Origin: Mycogone perniciosa
Taxonomy: Eukaryota > Ascomycota > Sordariomycetes > Hypocreales > Hypocreaceae
Reading direction: 5' to 3'
Assembly (NCBI GenBank): GCA_025331125.1
Contig: JAOALB010000007.1
Span: forward strand, 124,001 to 188,000
Length of the DNA stretch: 64,000 bases
A program made the position numbers and the translations under genes. Of the stretch, positions 10,073 through 21,790 are shown in pieces. The notes beneath the pieces are model-generated. The model searched no databases and was not told the origin of the DNA. It saw only the letters and a list, made by a program, of their open reading frames with translations. Each line of letters starts with the position of its first letter. Within the stretch, counting starts at the first letter, position 1.

Positions 10073-13000
10073 AGCACGAGAGCCTCCCAAAAAACCAGTA
10101 CCTCTACTCACTTATCCGGAACATGCAGCTGTACTCCGTATTATCTATGACTGAAGGAAAATGAATAGTGCCTTGAAGATGAACTCGGGGACTCTGAATC
10201 ACCATGACGGAAGCACCAGCATTAGGGCCGCCATTTTAGGTTTACCTCACAAAGCCCCTCCTGAGTCTCGCCGTAATATAGAGGCTCGAAGGCACGGCTT
10301 GTACCGTGGTTCGTGGAGGGGGACTGAAGAGTCAAGGAAGTGCGAGGCATTTTGCATGCAGCCGGTCAACCGATAGCTTTTGTGCGACGGAAGACGGAAG
10401 ACGGAAAGAAAGAAAATCCCGATGAAAGGTCCAAGGACTAGGTTGGAAACGGAATCTTACGGGCTCGTGTTTTGGCCAGGACAAGGAGAAGAGGGGAACT
10501 CGACTCGCGTCGCCAACTCTTCACCGGCTGTGCATGCAGCTGTGGTGCAATCGAGTCGGTTCCACCGTCTCTGACGAAAAAGCAACAGACCGTTGGCTGT
10601 TTCCGGTGGCGTCTTTGGTGGCTTGTAGGCAGGGCCTTTTTTCTACTTATCAAAGATAACAGGAGTCAACGTGGTCGTCTCGGTATGGTGGAGGTTGACA
10701 TGAAAAGTATTGTCCATACATACATCACTTTGAGATAAGAATGTACCAGTCAAGGTGGGAAGGTTGTCCATGGTTTTAGGAGGATAAATCGGCAAATGCC
10801 ACCGCTCCTGAATAGAAACCGATTGGCTGACTGCCGGCCGCATTAGCATCACTTGGGGGTTCTTGGTGTCGGTGCCGATGACATCTCGACAGTTGAATCC
10901 TGCTGATCTCGTCCATTCGTGCGAAAAAGGAATGCCTAGATAGCCCTCACCTTCATGCAAACGGAGGTTTCCCCCACAACCACCGCTTGCCACACAAGGT
11001 CGCAAACCAGGTGCACAAAAGCCACAATTAATCAAAAGACGCCTTGGCTCCAGGCACGATGGGCCACCTGGATGGATGGTTGGATGGAGGACAGACGAAG
11101 GATGGTAGGTACGTAGTAGAAGACTTCTGCCCCCACAGCGTCGCTTCGAGTTCCAGAGTTCGTTCCATGGACAGATGCCACACCTAACCAAGATTGCAAA
11201 ACACTCCACCAGGAGTACGCAATACGGCGCATCCTCAAAGTAAAACTTTGAACAAATTAGCGGTGCATCCGCAAGATGGCGCGGGCCGAGGTTTCTGGAT
11301 CTCCGGCGTTATGAAAATAGTAATACTCCGCACTGGGGCCTGTGATGGACAAGGCGCTTGTAGTACTCCGTACAAGGGTTTGAGAAGATACGAAGCGGGA
11401 TGGAGGCTTGGTGATACGCAATTCCCTCCCCACCTGCAGTTATCTTGATGTGATGTATGTATGGCGCTGCGCGTGCGCATAAAACCGCACATGGGTGAGA
11501 GATAAGGTGCCCGGTACACTGGGCGTGATAGGAGCAATCCCCTGGGCAGACGGGGGTCTTAATCAATCGTGCTTGACCGGCTGCATAAGACAGGTAATAG
11601 AAACGGTGACGGGTCGACAAGCAAACAGATATGAGAAAGAATACTACGGAGTACAGCAACATGGCTTGTGTCAAGAGCTTGCCAGGAGCAAAGAGCTCTT
11701 TGTGGGTCTCTTCCTCGTCTCTTCCAAGCTCAGACATGCGGTATGACGTGCTGAATATGTTGACGGACTCACCGTATGTGAGAGAATATTATGCGACCAA
11801 AGAGCTGACCATGTACCTCGTAGCTGCTCCATGATAGATGAACCTTGAATTATGGGAATCGCAAGGGGAAAACAACTCATGGTGACATCCCTGAATGGCG
11901 CCATTGGCTTGCTGCAATCAACTTCTCCAGTAAATTGACTCCAGCTCGGCCATGTCTATCTGCAATCGACTCGTAAATGCAAAGATAGTATTTCCGGACA
12001 ATGCCTCAAAGCCAACGTTTCAGAGGACTCCCCGATCGACCAATCATCGATGCTTTATGTGGTTGTTGTTTTTTTCATGAAGCTTGCGGTCATGTACTAT
12101 TTTGGCAGTGGTTGTTGTGCAAGGTGATAACTAAAAAGATAATCATGCACCCCGTGTTTTGGCTTCGACCATGTGTAGTGAGTGTCCTTCGAAGGCTCCG
12201 GGAAGAAACATAATCTGAAGTGATTCTGTTCAATGGGCGATGCACGCCAAACAAGAGACCTCGCTGAGATTGATGGGCCATGTTGATGGCAAACCATTAA
12301 GCTACCACACAAAATGCTACTCTGTCCGGCTAGATTCCAATTTTGCGCGCCCTTGTAGCCAAGGCCTCACAGGCAAGGAAAAGCCCCATCAAGCTACTGC
12401 ATGCAGCTGCATGCAGGAGAGCGATGCGGTTGGGTGGTGGTTGCATGACGGCTTGCACGGCCTGGGGATGATGATCCGGGAGAAGGGTGTGTGTGCCTCT
12501 TGGATGTGCTCAGTCAATAGAACGTCGGGGTTGATGGGATTCCTTGTTTGCTAGATGCAGGGTGATGTGAAGCCCCCTCTTCTTAAATGTACTACTGTGT
12601 ACTTTACATCCCGATCCTGAGTGATGCTCTTTGGATGATGAGGTCTTGTCGAGGAGCCATGTCGTTGTTGTGGGGAATGTTGCCTGCTGCCTACGAAGTA
12701 TGCAGCATGCTGATGATCCATGATTATGCGGGAAGCAACTCATAGTCGGAGGCTGATGCTAGGATGACAGGGTTATATTGAAAAGCGGTTGACTGTGCTT
12801 ATCTGTTATCTCCTTATCAGAGAGTCGACGGCCGCGCATGAGTCTATACTGCAACGTGAGACAAACAGGGAAGAAGCCAATGGTATTCTCCAAGCGGTTT
12901 ACCAAGAGATACGAAGTATTTCGTAGATGATAGGGAATGCACAAACCTTGAATCAGGGTTCGGCGTTTTGGATGGCGGGTACCACGGTGTTGATATCTGT

Positions 13001-15670
13001 TAGTTTCCCAGAGTTGTGCATACATACTATTGCTTGTGTCTTCGGGTCAACGTCACTAATCCTCTGGTGAATTAAGGAGGATGTGCCGCCAGTGCAATGT
13101 ATTTGCTCGTTTAATTTTAATACTTCGTACAAACTGTATTATTTGATCGATCGATTTCTCCTGTGTAAATGATTAACTTCGTTGCAGGAGACGGAACATG
13201 GAGATTGTGGGGAAGCTAGCCAAACGTTGCATGACTACACCAGCGGCTGAGCGCTAGCTCTTTCATCGCGATCCGAATTGATAGGCCATGGAAACTGACT
13301 GGCTGAGAAGGTGGATTGACGGAAAAGGCCAGTTGCAGCTCCAGGTACACAGGGGAACCACAGCAATGAGAAACTGAGAGCGAGAGTAGGGACTCCGTGC
13401 TCCGTGCTCTGTAGTGGCCCTCGAGTTTAGTAGTCGGCGCCAATCGCCGATGGGCGTGATGGAGACTCCAGGAGTGAGTGGTGGCTGCATATCGCCTGCA
13501 TCAAAATGTCTCGGATAGGAGCGTTTCTCGGATTCGTTGCGTTGTGTTGTCAAGAACGTGGTGGTTGCAGTGCCTCATGCATATATGAAGGAAAGTGGGA
13601 ATGGAAGGCAAAATAGAAATGGCAAACCAGGTTTGACATTGATAAGACCCTGGTCCCGAATCTCGGCCATGCCCTTGCATGGGAGAAGACGAAGTGACGG
13701 GGATTCTCGAGATGTTGGTTGAAGAAAGGACTTTTGTCGTCGGCTAAGTTGGTTGGATCGAGTAGGTACTTTGTCGATGTCACCGTCTAACACCTGCAAG
13801 AGTGATGCAACTTCCTGCATGCATAAGAGTGAGGATAAGTTCAACATCAGCAAGCGAATATTATGAAAAAGTACTTCCCACACCTTCATAAAAATAAATC
13901 TACCGTCCGTCATTCGTCATCAGGTTGAGGAAGTACACGGTAGATGAGCGCGTATCATCTATAAATGGATTGACCACATATCTACTAGTAATGCCATTAG
14001 TATAGTATGTAGACTAGGAATTCGGTTGCGGACGACGGATCGCCTACGATTTAAAACAATGTTCATACTGCGACAGGGGCGTGAGGGAAAACATATGGCT
14101 AACCAGCTGCAGACGTATGAAGATCCCCAGACCAATGCCGAAATTAACACGGCAATCACCAGAATGGAGATCTAAGATGATGACGGCTACGGTTTATATG
14201 TGCTGCGGAGAACACACAGCTCGATCAACGATCACCGATCAAGGCTCAAACTCAGTTTCGAGCTACTATTAATATGCACAGTAGTGGTCTTCGTACTCCA
14301 TATTTGTACATACATAATTACATAACGAAGTACATTCGCAGTCAATCAAGGCTTCGTATGTACGAAGCAGTACTCCCTATGTCATTCAATCTGCAGTTGC
14401 AAAACCACCATATCACCACACGAAAAGCAGACCAGGCGTGTCCGTGACTCCCTCGCATTGGCATTGGGTCTTCCGCTCGCCCTGGCTATCACGAGTCTTC
14501 CGCGGCTACGGAGTACACATTCGGCAGATCGGTCGCCAAAAAAAAAGGAACCGCCGATGGGATCGAGACGAAGTATATTGCCGCCGTTTCTTATCTTGAA
14601 CGGGGCGGGAGATATCGGACTTGACCCCAAGCCCTGGTGGCAACCGATTATCCTCGTGGCTGAGGTTCGCAGAGGGTTGGCTGAAGATAACTATTCCATA
14701 GCGTGGCTGTTGCCGGCACGCCGTTCGTTCGTCGTACGAGCCATGCCGGCTAGGCATGCACAACGAGAGGCTCTTCCATGAGGAGCATCAGGCATATGAA
14801 AAGGAAGAGCCATCTCGGCCCGGTGTGGTTGCTTGTGAGAGCCTCGGAAGCCGTCGGGGGCTAGAGAACGGAATCCGGCCGCAAGCATGCCCTGCCGAGA
14901 GTAGCTGAAGCATCTGCTCCATACATACGTCGTAGATGTACTTCATAGATGGTCGTACATATGAGAATTCGTGTCAGCTCGTTGTGGAGAAACCTGCAGG
15001 AGAGAGTCTGGTGTTTTTGGTCTTGCGCCAGAAAGTCTAGATAGCACGAAAGAAGCCCCCCTCTGTAGCCCTGCGGTACCAGGTACCAGTACGAAGTACT
15101 AGCTACCTGCGTACGACCATTTTCTCTTGAAATCAGTGGCATAGACTGGTACTTCGTACATTACCCATAATTCGTTGCAGCTTGGAGGTGGGTTTTGTTC
15201 TTGGCGAGATATTGAGTTTATCAGACTGTGTATGGAAGTATCCGTTTTATAGAACATTCCAATCTCTTGATAGACTACTTCGTACGTGACGCAGGAATTC
15301 AGTGATAAAAAGGTACGAAGTACGAAGTAGCGTCTGAAGCTATGTGCGGATAAGTAATCGCATGAATAGGAAGGCAGAAGATTCCCGCCATGTTTCATCT
15401 CTTCAGGCCCGGCCATTCCAGAGACAGAGATTGCGGCGTTCAAGATCTGGCAACCAGGCTCCTTTTTGTGTTGCGCCAGCCCTGAGAGTCAAAGGCGATG
15501 CTCAGGGCTTCAGCCAATCACTAAAGTCAGCCGCCACCAGCGGATACTTCTATACATACCCACAAAGCTGCGACAGAGTTTTCTATCCAGGTTCTAACAG
15601 ATACATAAGGTACTATCAGGTCCGGCAAACGATTCGCCATTCGCCTTTCCCCACGGGTTCAAGGGGGGAA

Positions 15671-15728
15671 TGAGAAAAAATAGAGCAAAAAATAAAAAAA
15701 TAAAAAAATAAAAAATAAAAAATAGAAA
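15671..15728. repeat. A-rich low-complexity tract
   Basis: The plus strand is almost only A with single T and G interruptions (repeated AAAAAAT units). It is the longest simple tract of this type in the window and lies inside the gene-poor stretch. Confidence 0.8.
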
Positions 15729-16597
15729 CGGAGCTGAGGGGGAAGAAAAAACTTCCAAGACAAATCCTGACAGGGTGGCAAACTCCGTTACAGCATATTA
15801 ACCAACGCCTGGCAACGGGACGGGCGAGAAAGGTCATTGGAACATTTTCAGGTTTTCGACGACAGGACAAGGATATGGATATCGTCTTTTTTCTCTCCTC
15901 AGGCCGCCCCACCTCTGGCCGCCCGCGCGCAGCCGCAACTCCTTTGCGACTGTTGAAGTTCCGTATCAACTACGAGTAATAAGCACTCTCCGAGGGCTCG
16001 TAAGACCAGAGACGAAAAAACATGCAATTGGACCCCAAGACTGTCATCCATGTGGTTTCCGGGATATGAGTCGATCGATACGGAGCCTGTCCTTGCAGGT
16101 ATCTTTGTCAAGAGCCCTTTTGCCTTATCATCAGTCGCATTGGAAGTAACTGACTGAGGCGGTGTGTATCACTTGAGAGCCTGTTTTTTCTTCTTTGCTT
16201 GCGCTTGCTTGCCTATCTTGCGCACGCTGATGCTCTTATCTTCGACCCATCTTTGGGTTGGTTGCCGCAGCCCTCTCGTCGGGTAGAAAGCAAGGGGGGG
16301 CCGGCTCCATACTTGGGCAAGTGAGAAAATAATATGGAAGCTTACGAGTAGTAGTACTATTAGTGTGTCCTCCGTATTTGAAGATGAGGTTTAATAACAC
16401 GACGAGTACTTCGTAGTGCCGTTCTGAGTAGGAGCCTTTAGCTGCCATCTCCTCAAATTATGCATCCGCATTTGCCTACAGCGGTGAAACGGCGCGTATA
16501 GCCACAGCATAGGCAAGCCGTAGCCGGCGTTTTGGGCTTTCCAACAGGGTTGTTTGCATAACTATGACAACAAACTTCTCGGCGTTGTTCTGTGGTG

Positions 16598-16641
16598 GTA
16601 CGAAGTATGTACTACAGTACGGAGTACGGAGTACTTCGTAC
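16598..16641. repeat. Inverted repeat built of GTACGAAGTA/TACTTCGTAC arms
   Basis: GTACGAAGTA (16598-16607) and its exact complement TACTTCGTAC (16632-16641) flank two tandem GTACGGAGTAC-type units, so the 44 bp can fold into a hairpin or form a palindromic protein site. It contains one copy (minus orientation, 16624-16641) of an 18-mer found again at 26127 and 49173. Confidence 0.75.
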
Positions 16642-17015
16642 AGCCCTGGGCACGAAGCAGAGGGTCTTGAGAATGCTTGCAGGTCTGTGCAATCCCTGGT
16701 CATCTGCTAGTAGCCCTCCGCGAGACGGTGGTTTACACCAGTAGTACGGAGTACTCGTACTCCTCATCAACACCGGTATGAAGTAATGATTGCATCTCTG
16801 GGCTTTGAATAGCTCCCGGTGCTGTGGTGCGCTGGGATGTTGCTAGTTTGAATAGTTTGAATACATGCGGTCTGGGATAATCTGGACGAGCTTCGTTGGT
16901 ATGTTTCAATCTTAAGACATTCATTGTTGGTGCCAATGTTACACGGGCGCCGAGAGTACTCGGTACCAAGGATACGGATAGATGCTAAGACGTTGTATAC
17001 ATATTGCCCGCACTT

Positions 17016-17037
17016 GCATGTACATGTACATGTACAG
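17016..17037. repeat. Palindromic TGTACA repeat
   Basis: Overlapping TGTACA/CATG units run for about 22 bp in the gene-poor region between trm5 and the reg1-like gene. Confidence 0.7.
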
Positions 17038-18605
17038 ATGATATTATGTCCGGAGTACGGAGTATGTACATCGCTTCCATACTGCTCAAGCCCGGAGGCG
17101 GAGAGTTCCCTTGCCCGGCCAGACACACAATCTATGTAGGATTACTCTCACACCACCAACAACGCTGCCGTCGAATCAATACTGCGACATACCGGCATAC
17201 GGAGTACCTCTGTGTGTATGCAGGTAGCATGTACGTTTGTGCATACATACGAGTCCTCTTGACACGCATTAGAGGGAAACAGACGAGGGCCCCGCCACTA
17301 CTCTAGTATTCTCCCCTCCTTAGAGTTACAGGCAGATACGAGCTGCTGTATGGCGTTGATGGCCTGAAGGGATGTATTTCGTTCTGCTGCTCAATGTATC
17401 TCCTCGAGCTAGCACCGTAGGTCTAACCCCATAACGCCAGCGGCGAAACAAGACCAGTGGTCTCCCGGGGCCCTGTTGCTAGTGGTACCCCGTACAACCG
17501 CTGGGCAGTCCTTCCGAGTCTTCCACTGGCCGGCGCCCCTCCAATGGCTTCACGCTTTGAGTGCATGGATGCTACAGTAGCAGTACTGCTACGGAGTACT
17601 TCGTACATACCCTACCTACCTACGGAGTACTAGGTAGAGGTAGCCCTGGCATGCAAATCAGCACATACCGCGCTGCCGGTGCCTCATTCGACGCTACCGT
17701 TCTCCATACGCCTTCGCGACCACTTATTTGTACTCGTATGCTTCCAGTTCCCGGTCCAAGCGTTTCGCCTTTACTTCTCTCCATCAGTCCGTTTCCTTGC
17801 TAAGAGTGCTAGTACTATTGACCTCAACGTCCTTGGACGACTTTTTTTGCCCTCGCACGCCTCTCTCGTTCCTCTCGTTTGCTTCTCCCTTTTATTCCTC
17901 CTCTTCCCCCCATCGCCAATCCGTGTGTCCTTTGTGTTTGCCGCCGGTTTCGCTATTGTTCTGACTCTTCCTCTCGAGCCATAACGATTACTATCTTATC
18001 TCTCGTTTCACTGCCGATACAGCCCTCGCTCCACTACCACTTTAGAGGCACACCCCCAAATTTCGAGCTCCAGAACAAACCGCATTTCGCATTGTCACAG
18101 CCACAGTCACGTCTTCGGCATTTCCCTGAGCAAAAGTCAACCTGCCGCACGCACTCCCGTACCTTCATATCATCATTCAACACCACCACCACCTTGCCGA
18201 CAATATCCGCTGTGGTCAACTTCTCGACCCGATTCTCCTCTTCTCGTTGCGCATTTCCTCGTCTTCGATTTTCCTCCAATTCTAAGGGTCTCCATTTCCT
18301 GTGTGGTTCGGTTCCTATTTTGTCTCTGCCACCCACCTTTGAGCGGCAGGTGACCTGGCTTAGAACGTCACTACCGAAACGGCGGCGCTGATAATACACC
18401 TCTTCCGCGCCCTCTTATTCGCCCACTTTGACGCCATCTCACCATTCCCCCATTAAAGTCCATCTTGGTGTCCAAGAACTCGAACACAAAAACTGTTGGG
18501 GACCGCTGCCCATGAAATTCTGATTTCGACGGAAGGGGGGAGAATCTTGATGCTGTTTTGGAGTCCTGGTCGAGCCCGCGCGCAAAGCCGACATCTCTCA
18601 TCAGC

Positions 18606-20389
18606 ATGGCAGATGTGCTCTCCAACGAGGATAGCAGCTATTTCTTAACCACGTCGATGCGGCGGTCTCACTCACAATCCAGGCTTGTCGGGGCCTCAAC
18701 CTTCCACCATACGGCCGCCGACATCTCCAATCCGTATCATCCGCCTTCCAAACCCTTTTCTGACTCCGACCACTCCTCTGCTCCTTCGTCTCCTCGCACT
18801 ACACATATCGAGTCCGCCGACGTATCTTACGCATCGACTCCCGCGAGCAATATTTCCATTGCCTCTGATTTTGAAGAGACCCTGGCCATTGACGAATCGC
18901 CCGAGGATCATTTCGGCCTCCCACCATTTACTGCAGAGAAGCTATATCTGCATCCAGACATCCTGCCGGACGACAACCTAGAACCTCCACCAAGCCCTCG
19001 AACCGGCGACTCCTACACTGTCTCGCCTGCTGATCAAGGCAGCTCCGCCAGTACCTCCAGGCCAGATAGCCCCGAACTTGCTGAGCATGCCGAGGATGAC
19101 ACTGCGATCGTGAGTAAACCGTCTCGACAGGTGGATTATTTGTCCCACGACTGGAGGGAGGAAGATATCTGGTCATCATGGAGATACATAATTTCCAAGA
19201 GGGGGGAGTTTCCCAACAGCACAAGACTGGAAAATGCATCCTGGAGGACCTGGATGAAGGCCAAATACAATCTCAAGACCGTATCCCCAGAGACACTGAA
19301 TTGGTAGGTTTTCCCCATGCACTCTTTCACTGGCTCACTCACTCATCGCTGAAATTTAGGCTCAAAGATTATGATGTTACCTGGCTATATGGTCCCCTGC
19401 AGTCGGGAAAGGCCCATCTGGCCTCTACTCAGACGGAACCTACTAGCGTGTCATTATCAAAATCGGACTCTTTCGTCAACCTGAACAAGAAGCCGATTCT
19501 CAAAAAGAGAAGCATGTCGGAAATCATGCTACAAAGATCACTCTCGTCAGCTTCACTGCTTAAGCAGGCCGCTGCTGCGGTCCACGCCCAGGAGTCGCGA
19601 GGGATTCTGCGACCTGGTTTCGACCGTTCCAACACTGATTATATCACCTTCTCGTTTTCTTCCAGGAGGATGAGCCACGAAAATAGTAGCACATGGGCAA
19701 CATCAACAGATTCATCTAGCATCACATCGCCCTGCCCCGAGCGAAAACATATTCACTTTAACGAGCAGGTGGAGCAATGCATTGCAGTTGATGTCAAGGG
19801 CGACGATGATGACGACGTTGATGTTGATCCATACGGCGATGACAGTGGGTCAGATGATGGAGTCATGATGAAGCGGGTCAAGTCAAAAAAGCGACCTCTC
19901 ACGAAGAAGCGCACTAAGAAGGTGGCTGCGGCAGAGGGCAAGATCATAGCAATGCTTCCATCGACAACGCTCAAGTACCAGGAGGACAGCCAGGATTCGC
20001 AAGACTCGGCTATGAAGCACAGCACTGGCGTCTCTCGCAGCCCCATCCTATCGCCCTCGTCATCACAGGAAACACTTCGCCCGGCAAAGCCCTCTACCAA
20101 GTTTTTTTTCGATGACGAGGAGGATGGTATGGGCGATACTATTCAGAGTCCAAAAGCTGGTTGGCGGTCTCCATCGGATACTGGCCCCGGTGGCTTGTAC
20201 AGATCAACCTCATCGAGTAGTCTATTTGACGAGCCCGTGGGCATGCGTCGTACCCCTTCAGGCATGTTTATGCCTGAAGATGAACCTGAGACATCATCTG
20301 GAGACGGCATTTTTGGCCGGGTGATTGACACCGTTAACACAGCTCGAGATATTGCTCATGTCATTTGGAATGTTGGTTGGCGAAAATAA
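18606..20389 (+). CDS. reg1: Reg1-like regulatory subunit of protein phosphatase 1
   Basis: Two exons: 18606-19303 and 19360-20389, 575 residues. Residues about 178-245 contain HDWREEDIWSSWRYI and NASWRTWMKAKYNL, the DUF1752/'fungal GATA-like' domain found in Reg1/Hex2-type proteins. KHIHF at residues 362-366, within ERKHIHFNEQVEQC, fits the RVXF motif that docks the catalytic PP1 subunit; in yeast Reg1 the equivalent Ile and Phe are needed for Glc7 binding. The rest is serine-rich and low complexity, with an acidic run (DDDDDVDVDPYGDD) before a basic KSKKRPLTKKRTKK. The role inferred from yeast is targeting PP1 to Snf1 and glucose repression. The ATG at 18606 is the first in-frame ATG. A long pyrimidine-rich leader precedes it. 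Confidence 0.82.
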
Positions 20390-21790
20390 ATGGGTCAATA
20401 ATCATTTTAGTACCAGAAGCTGGCTCCACGGCTGCATTCTCTTTTTGGCCCTCGACGATTTTCTACGGCATCACACTGAGCAGAATGTCACGGCATGATC
20501 CATACGCTCATGTTTCATTTGGCATCAAATTGAAACCCAACGTCCGGAATACAATTTCCACATACCGCTACTCCCTCACTCAGCAACTTGTGCCAGCTTC
20601 ACTTATACATACTACATACATAATTTCATTCCATCAGCCAATAACCGATCCGAGTGGGCCCCCGGATTTGTTGGGCATGCATCTTGTTGGCCTCGCTTCA
20701 TTCATTAGGCATCATCAGGAGGGAAAGGGCACGCAAAAAAGACTTAATACCTGCGCAAAGCAGACGCGAAGGACGTCACGAGGTGTTACCCAAGAGATCG
20801 GGTGACTTGTTTACCTCGTTTTGTCCACCACTTTGTTTATTCAGCATGCCAGGGGTATCCCGGCTATACGACGGCTCATGACCCAGTGTGTACTTTTTCC
20901 CTTCTTTCTTTCTGCTGTTTTTATGCCGCCCCGTCGGCTAGAGAGGATTGGATTTTGGATAGTTCTGAAAATGGAGGGCGGCTTCAATCTTTTCGGGGAC
21001 GGCGTTTATTTGCATTTACTTTTTACATCAAAAGCCAAGCTGTTATTAGGCGGAAAGGAAAGGGGATAGTTTATGGACTGGGCAAATCTGGCAAATGAGC
21101 ACTGGCAAAGGGCAACTTGGAGGGGACGGGATACTATATGGCGGAGGTGTCATTTGTAAATACCCAAGGACCTACAGTACATGGAAATGAACGATATTAT
21201 CGAACAAAAACTCCGTTATAGCTTAGTTGGCGAGCAAGACTTGGACTGTGAGTAATAGTGGTGCTCCTACTTCGTACACTCGGGCCATCCAATATGTCAT
21301 CACTAGCATCACTCGAACACAGCAGCTCAAAAAGGCGTCCACTAATTGGTAATCGGAGTGGGCGGGGAGCTTCTACGAGACTCCTCGGCTTTCTTTTGCA
21401 TGTACGGAGTATGTACTGTACAAGGTGGAGAGAAAGTTGGGCACTCTGGGCTGAACTTGGTCCGTCCGCTGCTTTCAATAACGTAGCCCTGGTCCGTGGG
21501 AAAGGGGTGGTTAGGCTAGGTATTCGCTCGGTTTTGCCCCAACAGAAAATCCTTGGATGTGGCGCCAGCCCAGTCCGGGGTAAATGTGCGGGGAAGGCTT
21601 TTCCGGGGTAGGGAACGCGCCTTGGGTGTACAACATCTCCATATTGGGGCTAGTTGCGTATGTGGGCTTTGCGGTGACAGTGAGTGAGTGGTCCGCGGGT
21701 TTGGGGGGAGGGATTTGGGAGGCCACTGGTCGTCTTAGGCGGAAAACACGAGGAGGAGAGGCGTGTCGAGACGGCGTGTTTTGGTGGTGC
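20390..21790. other. Convergent intergenic region, no gene seen
   Basis: The 3' regions of the reg1-like gene and cyt-4 face each other here. Open frames are short and without protein character. Copies of the TACTTCGTA/TACGGAGTA motif occur near 21.27 and 21.40 kb. Confidence 0.55.

Larger units (their letters stand above)
10073..18605. other. 8.5-kb intergenic stretch with dispersed short palindromes
   Basis: No reading frame here has recognisable protein character. The longest open frames (for example 11209-10643 on the minus strand, 188 codons) look like chance. The stretch is scattered with TACGGAGTA, TACTTCGTA and their complements (about 11.3, 11.6, 13.1, 14.3-14.5, 15.1-15.3, 16.4-17.6 kb). 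From about 17.68 kb to 18.6 kb the plus strand becomes pyrimidine-rich, which fits the promoter and transcribed leader of the reg1-like gene. Confidence 0.6.

Noticed and set aside
10643..11209. 188-codon minus-strand frame in the gene-poor stretch
   Set aside because: Composition is rich in Pro, Cys, His and Thr without pattern, there is no motif or signal peptide, and no support from splicing context.
17879..18391. 170-codon plus-strand frame as an independent gene
   Set aside because: It sits in a CT-rich leader whose bias explains the Ser/Pro/Leu/Arg composition; kept only as a possible upstream frame.
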